A stretch of DNA of 24,120 nucleotides. It comes from an uncultured Roseburia sp. GTDB taxonomy: Bacteria > Bacillota > Clostridia > Lachnospirales > Lachnospiraceae. The stretch covers positions 1 through 24,120 of the forward strand of contig CAJLGN010000001.1 in the NCBI GenBank assembly GCA_905206195.1, in the 5' to 3' direction. Both the position numbers and the translations under genes were made by a program. Under the pieces are notes generated by a model. The model made no database searches and was not told the origin of the DNA. It saw only the letters and a program-made list of their open reading frames with translations. Shown here in pieces: positions 1 through 6,787 of the stretch; position 1 is the stretch's first letter; each line of letters starts with the position of its first letter.

Positions 1-53
1 CCCGTCGCCTGCTCTGCCACACCTAAAATCTCATCCCAGTTCTGCTTCCCCAT
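1..53 (-). CDS. Start of an unrecognised gene, cut by the window edge
   Basis: An ATG at 53-51 on the minus strand opens a frame that stays open to the window edge, giving MGKQNWDEILGVAEQAT. A purine-rich stretch (GGCAGGAAAGAG) lies just upstream as a possible ribosome binding site. It follows the two tube-like genes in the same direction, across a hairpin terminator, so it could be the next gene of that cluster. Seventeen residues are too few to assign a family. No function is proposed. Confidence 0.5.
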   Translation of the reverse strand, partial: MGKQNWDEILGVAEQAT

Positions 54-143
54 CTCTTTCCTGCCTTTCTTTATTTTTATCAGAGACGCCTGCCGTGTAT
101 CGGAAAGCCTCTCAGATAAAAATAAAATGCACAATGCTCGATA

Positions 144-183
144 CAAAAGGGGCACATCTTAACCTAAGACATGCCCCAAAAAA
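144..183 (-). terminator. Hairpin terminator after the tube-like genes
   Basis: GGGGCA (149-154) pairs with TGCCCC (172-177), and an inner TCTTA/TAAGA stem closes on an ACC loop, with a small internal mismatch. Read on the minus strand the stem is followed by CCTTTTG, a short U-tract; the plus-strand side has six A. It lies 17 nt past the stop of the last tube-like gene and before the partial gene at the edge. The short U-tract suggests partial termination. Confidence 0.65.
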
Positions 184-199
184 GCGATATCCGTTACGT

Positions 200-628
200 T
201 TAGGCACCCATGTAGCCACCTTCTACAGCAATGGTATCCAGTTTATCTTTTTTCTGTTTGATCTTTATGGTAAACTGCCCAATTCCGTCGGTATTTCCAT
301 AATTTTCCTTGTAGTCGACCACAAAAGCTCTTGGAAAGCTGTACTTTCTCTCCACGATACCCGCGCTCAACACCTCCACCGTTACCTGCCGGTAAGCGGA
401 AGAATCTTCGGCCGGCACCATCGACCAGAGTGCCAGCTGCCTTGTACTGTCAAAGGGATCTCCATCCGTCGCCACAAGTATCTTTCCTGATATTTCCAGT
501 GTGCTTCCCACATCCTTTGTTCTCGCGTTGGAATCCAGAGGAATATCTGTTTTGAACTTTACCTTCTGCACACAGTCTTTTGCGATTTCAAAGCTGTCTG
601 CCCCGCTTACTGTAACTCTTAATGACAT
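200..628 (-). CDS. Hcp/phage-tail-tube-like protein (second paralogue)
   Basis: A small acidic protein of 142 residues with no signal peptide, cysteine motif or membrane segment. By eye it is about 40% identical to the neighbouring 141-residue protein. The two share IPxDSNAR near residue 30, a central W-S-x-V-P, an R-x-V-x-V-E-V strand, an F-V-x-x-Y turn, and a KQKKD strand ending in E-G-G. This order of beta strands and the C-terminal charged strand resemble Hcp of type VI secretion and phage tail-tube proteins, which stack as hexameric rings; that assignment is inference from pattern, not a search. GGAGGG lies 8 nt before the ATG. Its start is 15 nt past the stop of the upstream paralogue, so the two are cotranscribed and probably translationally coupled. 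The fold class is moderately supported, the function is not proven. Confidence 0.8.
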   Translation of the reverse strand: MSLRVTVSGADSFEIAKDCVQKVKFKTDIPLDSNARTKDVGSTLEISGKILVATDGDPFDSTRQLALWSMVPAEDSSAYRQVTVEVLSAGIVERKYSFPRAFVVDYKENYGNTDGIGQFTIKIKQKKDKLDTIAVEGGYMGA

Positions 629-643
629 AATCTGTGCCCTCCT

Positions 644-1069
644 TTACTGTCCGAAGCCGCCTTCGATACTGGTGCGTTTTGTCAAATCCTTCTTCTGCTT
701 TACGTGCAGAGAAAATGTTCCCACGCCCGTTTCATCATCCAATTCCTCCTGATATTCCATCACAAAAGCATTTGGCAGGGAGAACTGTCTTACGATCTGC
801 CCCGCAGCCACTACTTCCACCTTTACATTGCGGTAGCAATCCGCGCTCTCACTTGGCACTACGCTCCACTTCGCAAGGTTAAGCGTGCCATCCTGCGCCT
901 CCGCGCCCAGGGAAAATAACATCTTTCCCCACACCTTAAGTGCTGCTCCGTTGTCGGTTGCCCGTGCATTGGAATCCTCCGGAATTTCTGAAATAAATTC
1001 CACATTCGTAATACACTCTTCGTTCAGGTTCACAGGACCGGAACCATCAATGGTTAATCTGAATCCCAT
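644..1069 (-). CDS. Hcp/phage-tail-tube-like protein (first paralogue)
   Basis: This 141-residue protein is the tandem paralogue of the next gene. Both are all-beta in character with the same landmarks: IPEDSNAR near residue 31, KWSVVP near 67, YRNVKVEVV near 78, and VKQKKD near 125 followed by a short S-I-E-G-G tail. In Hcp-type and tail-tube proteins the N- and C-terminal strands form the ring interface; here the middle third differs most between copies, so they may make different surfaces or a mixed tube. GGAGG sits 7 nt before the ATG. The gene follows the 729-residue sheath-like gene by 37 nt on the same strand. A sheath gene followed by tube genes is the usual order in contractile tails and T6SS. 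The tube role is inferred; the gene itself is certain. Confidence 0.8.
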   Translation of the reverse strand: MGFRLTIDGSGPVNLNEECITNVEFISEIPEDSNARATDNGAALKVWGKMLFSLGAEAQDGTLNLAKWSVVPSESADCYRNVKVEVVAAGQIVRQFSLPNAFVMEYQEELDDETGVGTFSLHVKQKKDLTKRTSIEGGFGQ

Positions 1070-1106
1070 ACTTTTACCTCCATTTCTTTTTTATCCGCTA
1101 TTGTTT

Positions 1107-3296
1107 TTATGTATTAGAAGACAGGCGGTTAATCTGTACTTCCAGATTTCTCGGGCTGCCGTTAAAGGAAATGGTCAGCTCGCAAATCCCATCCCGCTCA
1201 TCAATGCTGTAATCCAGTGTGTCACCTTCCGCTATAATGGCATTGATGCAGTCTTTTTTTGCCAGCCACTTACTCTTTTGGCTGGACGGATTATTGGAAA
1301 AGAAATTCTTGATATTATCCTCTTTAAAATCACCAGTCAGATACCGCAGTGTACGCTCCACATAGGTTGTCATCTGTGTTTTATAAGTCGGCTCATAAGT
1401 CGCATGTTCCGCATCATACAAAAGATTTCTCGCCTTATACACGGTGATATTTATAATGTTTTCCCCGCTTAAAGAGGCATTCTCCGATGCAAAAACCCAT
1501 CCAAAATTCATCTGGTTAATCTGGTTTTTAATGGTGTTCGTAAATCCGGTAATCTCTTTTGGCATCGTTGTGTATGCCATCAGAGAATGATTTCCCGCTT
1601 CAATATCAAAACGCACACCCGGCTGCTCCATATCCGTGCGAATCTTATATCTGCTAAAATGATTTTTCAAAAATTCCGGACACTGGCAGGCTGCGCGGAA
1701 TCCGGCGGCCACATAGGCCCCATTAATGTACACGCCCTCAATCCAGAGGCGCATGATATCTTCCTTTTCCTCCGATAAAGCAACGCCATCCTGCTCGGTC
1801 AGCTTCATCTTATTATCAAGGATCACACCGGATTTGTTTTTCGGGAGTACGGTAAAATTCGGAAGTACCGGTATCGCAAACTCGCTGTACGGTTTTCCGA
1901 TCAGCGGACGGCACCGCTCGATCGCCTTTTCCACACCCTCCACCGCCAATGCGTTAAATGTGGTCTCCTCTCGGTTTTCAAAAGAAAAAAATGTCTCTAC
2001 CCGATAATCCCGAAAGACATCCAAAAGCGTGCTTAAGGACTCCAGACTGTATATGTCTGTCCCCGCTTTCTTCACATTTCCCTTAAAACGTTCCCTGTGT
2101 ATTTTATTGGTTACATTTTGCGACCAGGATACATTCGGATAAATCGCGTACCATATGGTGTCATTGAAATTATTTTTACTGTTCGTTGTGTTCAGATAAG
2201 TGATCAGTCTCGGCAGATTGGAGCTTTTGGCCATCATCTCCGGAGAAATATTGGCGATCACCAGCGCCGGCACCATACCCTTGGTCTTCGTCTTATACTG
2301 ATCAAAAAACATCCGTATACCCAGGAGCTTTTCCACCAGTGGCTTTACCACTTTTATAAAGTTGTCCTTGGATGTCCGGTAAAATTCCAGGTAAGAATTA
2401 TAGTTTGAGACCTCTGTCTCCACATCAATCTCCGACGAGACCACTGCTGTGAGCGGACAAAAAGTGCGCACCACAAGGCTCTGTACATAATCGCTTGGAT
2501 TCTCGCTGATCTCCTGATAATCTTCCTTCAAGACTTCCATCAACCCTGTGTTTACAGAGTCCTCCAATGCCACCAGGCTGGTTGTCTCCTCTTTGGGGGC
2601 CTCCAGTATTTTTAACTCACCGTTGTCCGACATCGTCAGAAGCCCCGGCGCGATCGCCCTCCCGGCATCCTTCTTCTCCCCACCTCCAAGCATCAGGCGG
2701 GTCTTGATATCTTCGATTGCCAGCGGCAGCATTGCCATAACATTTGCATAGTTTTTGCTGGCATCCTCCAAAAGCAGATTCAGCCGGTCACCGACATCCA
2801 GCTTTTCAGGATCGCCATCTTCCAGCTCGGCGTACTTTTTGTAATTATACTGGATCTCTTTTCTGACCATCTTGATATCTTCCATGACTTTTTTGGGAGA
2901 AATCATATCCAGCAAGCTCTCAAAATGAAAGTCTGAGTTGAGAGCCCCCTGCGCTTTCCTCGATGACATCACGGTGAGCACTGTCTTGAAAAAGCTGTCA
3001 TAATCATTCAGCTGAATCGCCGTCAGCATGTTTTCTGGAATGTGTTCCGGTCTCTCCAGCGTGTATTTAACCGACTGGGAATTTGCGTCAAAAAAGGACC
3101 AGACCGTTGGCATAAATTTGCGTTCCATCTCCTCATAGCTGTAGCAGCACAGATGCTGATTGATCTCGCGCATCTTATCGTCATTCAAACTGTCAATCCC
3201 TTTTACATCACCAACTAAGGTAAGCAGATCCATCTTATCCGGATTAATCACATCCAACAGAAGTGTCCGGTTCGTTTGGGAGATTATTTCCATCAT
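1107..3296 (-). CDS. Large sheath-like protein of a putative contractile apparatus
   Basis: A cytoplasmic-looking protein of 729 residues without signal peptide or TM segment. An N-terminal part of about 270 residues is mostly helical and charged. A presumed core from about 280 contains hydrophobic strands (ALVIANI near 344, IWYAIYPNVSW near 381, GVYINGAYVAAG near 521). The C-terminal part (about 595-729) has a strand ending NITVYKAR, a Y-V-E-R-T-L-R-Y-L helix, and a terminal beta hairpin of the kind contractile-sheath proteins exchange with neighbours. Canonical TssC is about 490 residues and TssB about 160, so the length would suit a single-chain or extended sheath subunit. Its position directly before two tube-like genes supports this. 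AGGAG lies 5 nt before the first of two adjacent ATGs. I do not recognise a named family with certainty; an unrelated scaffold protein remains possible. Confidence 0.6.
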   Translation of the reverse strand: MMEIISQTNRTLLLDVINPDKMDLLTLVGDVKGIDSLNDDKMREINQHLCCYSYEEMERKFMPTVWSFFDANSQSVKYTLERPEHIPENMLTAIQLNDYDSFFKTVLTVMSSRKAQGALNSDFHFESLLDMISPKKVMEDIKMVRKEIQYNYKKYAELEDGDPEKLDVGDRLNLLLEDASKNYANVMAMLPLAIEDIKTRLMLGGGEKKDAGRAIAPGLLTMSDNGELKILEAPKEETTSLVALEDSVNTGLMEVLKEDYQEISENPSDYVQSLVVRTFCPLTAVVSSEIDVETEVSNYNSYLEFYRTSKDNFIKVVKPLVEKLLGIRMFFDQYKTKTKGMVPALVIANISPEMMAKSSNLPRLITYLNTTNSKNNFNDTIWYAIYPNVSWSQNVTNKIHRERFKGNVKKAGTDIYSLESLSTLLDVFRDYRVETFFSFENREETTFNALAVEGVEKAIERCRPLIGKPYSEFAIPVLPNFTVLPKNKSGVILDNKMKLTEQDGVALSEEKEDIMRLWIEGVYINGAYVAAGFRAACQCPEFLKNHFSRYKIRTDMEQPGVRFDIEAGNHSLMAYTTMPKEITGFTNTIKNQINQMNFGWVFASENASLSGENIINITVYKARNLLYDAEHATYEPTYKTQMTTYVERTLRYLTGDFKEDNIKNFFSNNPSSQKSKWLAKKDCINAIIAEGDTLDYSIDERDGICELTISFNGSPRNLEVQINRLSSNT

Positions 3297-3351
3297 TTTT
3301 ACTCCTTTTCTCTTTGTTTTTATTCAAAACCAATCCTGAAACCTGACCGTC

Positions 3352-5136
3352 TCACCACATCTCAGATGGCTTTAAATCTTTGTACTGTACCGTAAGTTCA
3401 CTGATTTCATCCTCAAATGCAACATCCATCTTCGTCCCTGCCGGAATCTGATAACTTTTTTTCTTCATCAGTATCTCCCTGCTTCTAAGGATTGTACAAT
3501 CCGAGTTATTTGTCAGAATAATGCTTCTTCCTGCATCCGATTTAAAATAAATATGTTCCGCCCCCGCAAAATGCTCTTTGATATCGCAGCTCTCCAGCAC
3601 CTCACCCAGCGATATTACTTTTCCAGCCGGCAGCCGGAATAAATCGTAGGATAAGGGAGGCACATCATAGCCGGAAGGTGTCCTTGTAATATAAATGTTC
3701 AGCTTTCCAACGTAGCTGTACTTCCCTGGCTCCGGCTTTTCATCCTGTGGCGGCGGCTCCGGCTTCGGACGCCTGCAGAGCCAAACCGCGACTCCAAGCG
3801 CCAACACTGCCGCTATCCCCAGCCCTATCAAAAGATAAGGCGGCTTCGGCTCTTCTTCCGGCAGTGGCGGCGGCTCCTCCAGCTCAACGTGCAGCAGCTG
3901 GCCGCCAATTACGTTTACCGGAAACACAGAATAATCAAACACAAGATCCGCTGACATTCTCTCTTTCACTTTCTCTTTGACCAAAAGCTGCCCCTGCTCT
4001 ATCGCCGACTCCCGGATGGTCCCGCCCACCCAGGCGGAAAGTCTGCTGTGATTAAAATACTCCTCCGTCCAAAGCTGCAGATTTTCATTTCCCAGATCAT
4101 AGAAACGGCATATGATAGAAGCTTCCCGGTCGTAGTAGAGTGCCCCCTCTTCCTCCGGCGGGATATCCGTATATGTAATCTCAGCCCGTGGCTTGATCTG
4201 ATATTCCGGTATCATGGTAATATAGACTCTGCTCCCGGACTTCCCCGAAAAGCTTACCTCCACTTTTCCGCTTTTGGGATACGCCATCTCAATCAGAGAA
4301 TACCTCTCGCCATTGATCTGTTTTGCACTTTCCGCCTGAAAATTGGTGTTCAGATTCTCGATTGCCGTATTGCCCACCAGCAGAATACGCACTTTACTTG
4401 CGTTGGAAAATGGCATATCCAAGGACAGCGTCTCCACCGTTCCATCTGTGTCTACCATAGCCGCGGTTGTCTGCTTGATTCCCATCTGCGCTTTTAAAAT
4501 ATCATCAATCGCACTCTGGATTCCAATTGCCTGCGGCGTGTAATAAACACCGCCTCCGGTCCGATTCGCCGCAGTAAAAATGGAATTGTCCTGATTCTCC
4601 ATCTCTGATCCAAGCCCCACCACATGAATGGTGATATTGTTTTGCTGCGCAGCCTCAATTGCGCTTTGATAATCATTTTCCGCCTGCTCAGTCGCCGCCC
4701 CGCTCCCCATCAGAATCTCACCGTCCGACACCAGAACAATTGTCTTATCCTCTGCCGCGCTGGAGTTGAGCATCTCCACCGCGCGGGAAAGTCCGGCTCC
4801 TGCATTGCTGTAATCCGCGTAAACAATTTCTTCCGCCTGCGCAATGAGCGCCTCGCGCTCGGCGTCTTCCACCGGCGCTCTCTCCAGGATCACGTCTGTA
4901 TTATAAGAAACAACTCCCACCGCATAATTGGATGGCAATGTGTATACAAACTGTGCAATACCGTCAATTGCAAGACGTTTCGGATCATTGGTTCTCATAC
5001 TTCCGCTCGCATCCAGAACAAATACCACTTCTTTTTCCGAAGGCAGCGGCTCTTTGGCTTCTGCCAGACCCGGCAGCAATATAAATAGTACAAAAAATAC
5101 AACTGCCGAAGAAATCTTTCTTTTGTATTTTCCCAT
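3352..5136 (-). CDS. Membrane protein: extracytoplasmic vWA domain, one TM helix, cytoplasmic FHA-like domain
   Basis: A protein of 594 residues. It begins with a signal peptide (KYKRK, a hydrophobic stretch, then AEA near residue 27). A von Willebrand A domain follows at about 36-215 with MIDAS residues D42-A-S44-G-S46 and VSDGE near 136; the usual MIDAS threonine region reads SNAGAGL, so metal binding may be altered. After a beta-rich extracytoplasmic part come a proline-rich linker, one TM helix (about 433-454), a second proline/charged linker, and a soluble domain (about 473-594). The strand pattern of that last domain, with LTNNS near its middle, recalls an FHA domain without clear phosphothreonine-binding residues. 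GGGAGGCG precedes the ATG. It is the first gene of the cluster, 55 nt before the sheath-like gene. vWA and FHA modules are known in T6SS post-translational control, but a direct role here is inference. Confidence 0.75.
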   Translation of the reverse strand: MGKYKRKISSAVVFFVLFILLPGLAEAKEPLPSEKEVVFVLDASGSMRTNDPKRLAIDGIAQFVYTLPSNYAVGVVSYNTDVILERAPVEDAEREALIAQAEEIVYADYSNAGAGLSRAVEMLNSSAAEDKTIVLVSDGEILMGSGAATEQAENDYQSAIEAAQQNNITIHVVGLGSEMENQDNSIFTAANRTGGGVYYTPQAIGIQSAIDDILKAQMGIKQTTAAMVDTDGTVETLSLDMPFSNASKVRILLVGNTAIENLNTNFQAESAKQINGERYSLIEMAYPKSGKVEVSFSGKSGSRVYITMIPEYQIKPRAEITYTDIPPEEEGALYYDREASIICRFYDLGNENLQLWTEEYFNHSRLSAWVGGTIRESAIEQGQLLVKEKVKERMSADLVFDYSVFPVNVIGGQLLHVELEEPPPLPEEEPKPPYLLIGLGIAAVLALGVAVWLCRRPKPEPPPQDEKPEPGKYSYVGKLNIYITRTPSGYDVPPLSYDLFRLPAGKVISLGEVLESCDIKEHFAGAEHIYFKSDAGRSIILTNNSDCTILRSREILMKKKSYQIPAGTKMDVAFEDEISELTVQYKDLKPSEMW

Positions 5137-5168
5137 TTTCTTTACGCCTCCCGCCTTCTTTGTTTATT

Positions 5169-5177
5169 ATCATACCA
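5169..5177 (-). promoter_or_regulatory. Extended -10 promoter of the vWA/sheath/tube operon
   Basis: On the minus strand TGG-TATGAT gives an extended -10 element (TATGAT at 5174-5169) about 30 nt upstream of the vWA gene start. There is no acceptable -35 hexamer at 16-18 nt. Promoters of this form often depend on an activator, which fits the direct repeats just upstream. Confidence 0.5.
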
Positions 5178-5202
5178 CAAATGAATCAAATTTTCTTACA
5201 TT

Positions 5203-5234
5203 TGTCAAAAATACCCGATTTGCTGTCAAAAATA
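5203..5234 (-). promoter_or_regulatory. Tandem 11-bp direct repeat, candidate LytTR activator site
   Basis: The sequence TGTCAAAAATA (plus strand) occurs exactly twice, at 5203-5213 and 5224-5234, with a 21-bp period, i.e. two helical turns. Relative to the extended -10 at 5174 the repeats lie at about -41 to -51 and -62 to -72. LytTR regulators bind direct repeats of about 9 bp separated by 12-13 bp, the same geometry. The repeat does not contain the GTT core of the AgrA-type consensus, so the match is in spacing and position, not in base sequence. Confidence 0.45.
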
Positions 5235-5256
5235 GTTTGAAAGTAGGTAGAAAAAA

Positions 5257-5305
5257 GTAGAAAAAGGTCGGGAACAAGCAATCTTTTACTCATTCCCGAC
5301 CTTTT
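5257..5305 (-). terminator. Strong hairpin terminator, probably bidirectional
   Basis: AAAAGGTCGGGAA (5262-5274) pairs perfectly with TTCCCGACCTTTT (5293-5305), a 13-bp stem around an 18-nt loop. A T-rich tract follows the stem on the minus strand and a T-run ends the arm on the plus strand. It is the second of two hairpins downstream of the LytTR gene and seals off the next operon's promoter region. Confidence 0.75.
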
Positions 5306-5339
5306 GACACCATCTCGGAGCCCCCAATAACTGCGCAAG

Positions 5340-5360
5340 AAAAATGGCCGCAGTGGCCAT
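5340..5360 (-). terminator. Terminator directly after the LytTR gene
   Basis: ATGGCC (5344-5349) pairs with GGCCAT (5355-5360) around a 5-nt loop. On the minus strand the stem runs into TTTTT, 29 nt past the regulator's stop codon. With the hairpin at 5262-5305 it forms a tandem termination region. Confidence 0.7.
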
Positions 5361-5388
5361 AGTCAGATTTCATATATAATCCCCGGTC

Positions 5389-6117
5389 TCATGCATTGAT
5401 ACCTTCCCCGAGCAGCACGCAGTACTCCCCGTCAAACCCCTTCTGCCTCTCTTTGCTGATCGGCAGTCTCTTTCCATTTACAAGCGTGATATGCGTTTTT
5501 GATCGCGATCGGATAAAATGATAATTCACAAGATAGGATTGATGAATCCGGAGAAACGGAACCTTACCTTTTTCGAGTCGATCAACCACCTCCGAGAGCT
5601 TTCCGTTGAACATTTCTGTCTCACCACTGCGCATATAGAATCGAATCTGTCTCCCACGACTCTCAAAATACAAAATTTCATTGCATGGAATTTTATGTTC
5701 CTCCCCTTTATAATGAAAACAAAAATAAAACTCTTTTCTGCTGATTTTCTCGTGCGCCTCAAGAAACATCTTTGTGAAATGGTCGGAATCAATCGGCTTT
5801 TTGATAAACGCAAAGACATCCAGTCGAAACAATTCCATCCAGCATTTATCATAGCTGGATACAAATATAATCACAGCATTCTCATCCACTCTTCTGATAC
5901 TCTTTGCCACTGCGATCCCGCCGCTATGCCCCAGCTGAATATCCAGATAAAGGAGGTCATACCTCATTCCCTCCCAATAGGATTCCTCTAAAGTCGCTCC
6001 GTCCAAAAATCTATCTATCTTGGCTTTGATGCCCTCTCTTTTACATATAGAAAGAATCAGTTCCTCCATCTGCTCAACGGTAGCTTTCTTCTCATCACAT
6101 ATCCCAACCCGAATCAT
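5389..6117 (-). CDS. LytTR-family response regulator, orphan
   Basis: A two-domain regulator of 242 residues. The receiver (about 1-120) has the acidic pair D8-E9, phosphoacceptor D59 in LYLDI, S87 and K106. The LytTR DNA-binding domain (about 130-235) shows the typical IPCNEILYFES start and FLRIHQSYLVN. It should bind paired direct repeats and activate transcription when phosphorylated by a sensor kinase. No histidine kinase gene is adjacent, so the partner is unknown. GAGGG lies 6 nt before the ATG, and a sigma-A-type promoter stands upstream (6203-6231). It is followed by two terminators and then by the promoter of the vWA/sheath/tube operon, which carries a repeat pair of LytTR geometry; control of that operon by this protein is a plausible inference. 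The family call is firm. Confidence 0.93.
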   Translation of the reverse strand: MIRVGICDEKKATVEQMEELILSICKREGIKAKIDRFLDGATLEESYWEGMRYDLLYLDIQLGHSGGIAVAKSIRRVDENAVIIFVSSYDKCWMELFRLDVFAFIKKPIDSDHFTKMFLEAHEKISRKEFYFCFHYKGEEHKIPCNEILYFESRGRQIRFYMRSGETEMFNGKLSEVVDRLEKGKVPFLRIHQSYLVNYHFIRSRSKTHITLVNGKRLPISKERQKGFDGEYCVLLGEGINA

Positions 6118-6202
6118 GTTATCCCTCTTTTACATTCTCTCCTCATTGGATTTTATCAAACGTTTTCCGCCCCAAAGACTCCTAACCTTTCGCGGTAAAA
6201 TC

Positions 6203-6231
6203 AGTATACTACATCCGACTCATCCACACAA
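6203..6231 (-). promoter_or_regulatory. Sigma-A-type promoter of the LytTR gene
   Basis: TTGTGT (6231-6226) and TATACT (6208-6203) are separated by 17 nt on the minus strand. Transcription would start near 6196, leaving a leader of about 80 nt before the LytTR ATG. No repeat pair of LytTR type was seen here. Confidence 0.6.
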
Positions 6232-6286
6232 TCCATTTGCACTATTTCTCAAAAAAAATATGCGGTGTTGAAATTGCATTCAGAAA

Positions 6287-6342
6287 GAGCGCGGGCGGAG
6301 ATAGATTCAGGCACAAACCTGTACCGATCTCCGCCCGCGCTC
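6287..6342. repeat. 16-bp perfect GC-rich inverted repeat, possible terminator of the HMA gene
   Basis: GAGCGCGGGCGGAGAT (6287-6302) is perfectly complementary to 6327-6342, with a 24-nt loop that holds a small CAGG/CCTG stem. It lies about 100 nt past the stop of the minus-strand HMA gene. The minus-strand side continues CTTTCTG, a poor U-tract, so classical termination is uncertain. The rest of the gap 6118-6445 holds only the LytTR promoter and nothing else I recognise. Confidence 0.6.
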
Positions 6343-6445
6343 CCTCTGTCATGTCAGTTCTCTCAAACTGCCACTTTCTCCCCATTCTGCCGATCTGGGC
6401 TGGTTGCGCGTCTCTTCATAATTCCATGGAATCCGCAAATTCTAT

Positions 6446-6655
6446 TTACGCGACGGAAGTTACCTTGTAATCCTTCGCTTCCACAGTTTTCTTTAACACC
6501 TCATCCGCAATCTCCTCCTTTAAAGTTACCACCGCAGTGCCCGCCTCATGGCTCACTGCAGCTTCCTCCACCTGCGGAAGTGCCTCCAGGCATTTCTTCA
6601 CTGTGGCCTCACAATGTCCACACATCATTCCCTCGATTTTCATAGTCTTTGTCAT
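6446..6655 (-). CDS. Free-standing HMA-domain metal chaperone (CopZ-like)
   Basis: A 69-residue heavy-metal-associated domain. The metal loop is GMMCGHC, with C12 and C15 as thiol ligands in the M-x-C-x-x-C form typical of Cu(I) carriers. The remaining sequence gives the beta-alpha-beta-beta-alpha-beta pattern to the end (KDYKVTSV). Such proteins carry Cu(I) in the cytoplasm to a CopA-type ATPase; no copper ATPase is visible here, and the ATPase at 8382-10250 looks like the Zn/Cd class. AGGAGA lies 9 nt before the ATG. A csoR remnant ends 39 nt upstream on the same strand, so this is probably what remains of a copper-responsive operon. The family is secure; copper specificity is likely but inferred. 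Confidence 0.88.
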   Translation of the reverse strand: MTKTMKIEGMMCGHCEATVKKCLEALPQVEEAAVSHEAGTAVVTLKEEIADEVLKKTVEAKDYKVTSVA

Positions 6656-6694
6656 TGTCTGATTCTCCTTTTCTTCTCTCTGCCGTCTTCCTCT

Positions 6695-6787
6695 CTACTT
6701 CATCAGCTTCTGCAACACTGCCACAAGCTCATCCACCGTCTCTCCCTTTCCCGCGCGGATATCGTCTGTGACTGCTGGCTGTTCTAT
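6695..6787 (-). pseudogene. csoR: C-terminal remnant of a CsoR-family metal-sensing repressor
   Basis: The frame ending at the TAG at 6697-6695 encodes VTDDIRAGKG, then ETVDELVAVLQKLMK, which matches the conserved C-terminus of CsoR/FrmR repressors (V-x-D-D-I-R then E-L-x-x-x-L-x-K-L-M-K). An in-frame TGA at 6790-6788 cuts it off, and the N-terminal helices with the Cys/His/Cys metal ligands are missing. An intact gene would encode about 90-120 residues. Its position just upstream of a CopZ-like gene is the usual csoR-copZ order. It is read as a deletion remnant; copper control through it must be lost. Confidence 0.55.

Noticed and set aside
885..1472. Plus-strand open frame of 195 codons across the tube/sheath junction
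   Set aside because: It is antisense to two well-supported genes with good ribosome binding sites and shows no protein family character.
1107..5136. Prophage or R-type tailocin remnant
   Set aside because: Sheath- and tube-like genes could be phage-derived, but no lysis, tape-measure, portal or integrase gene is in view, and a vWA/TM/FHA-like protein is not a phage tail part. Sequence beyond the edge is needed, so the point is open rather than excluded.
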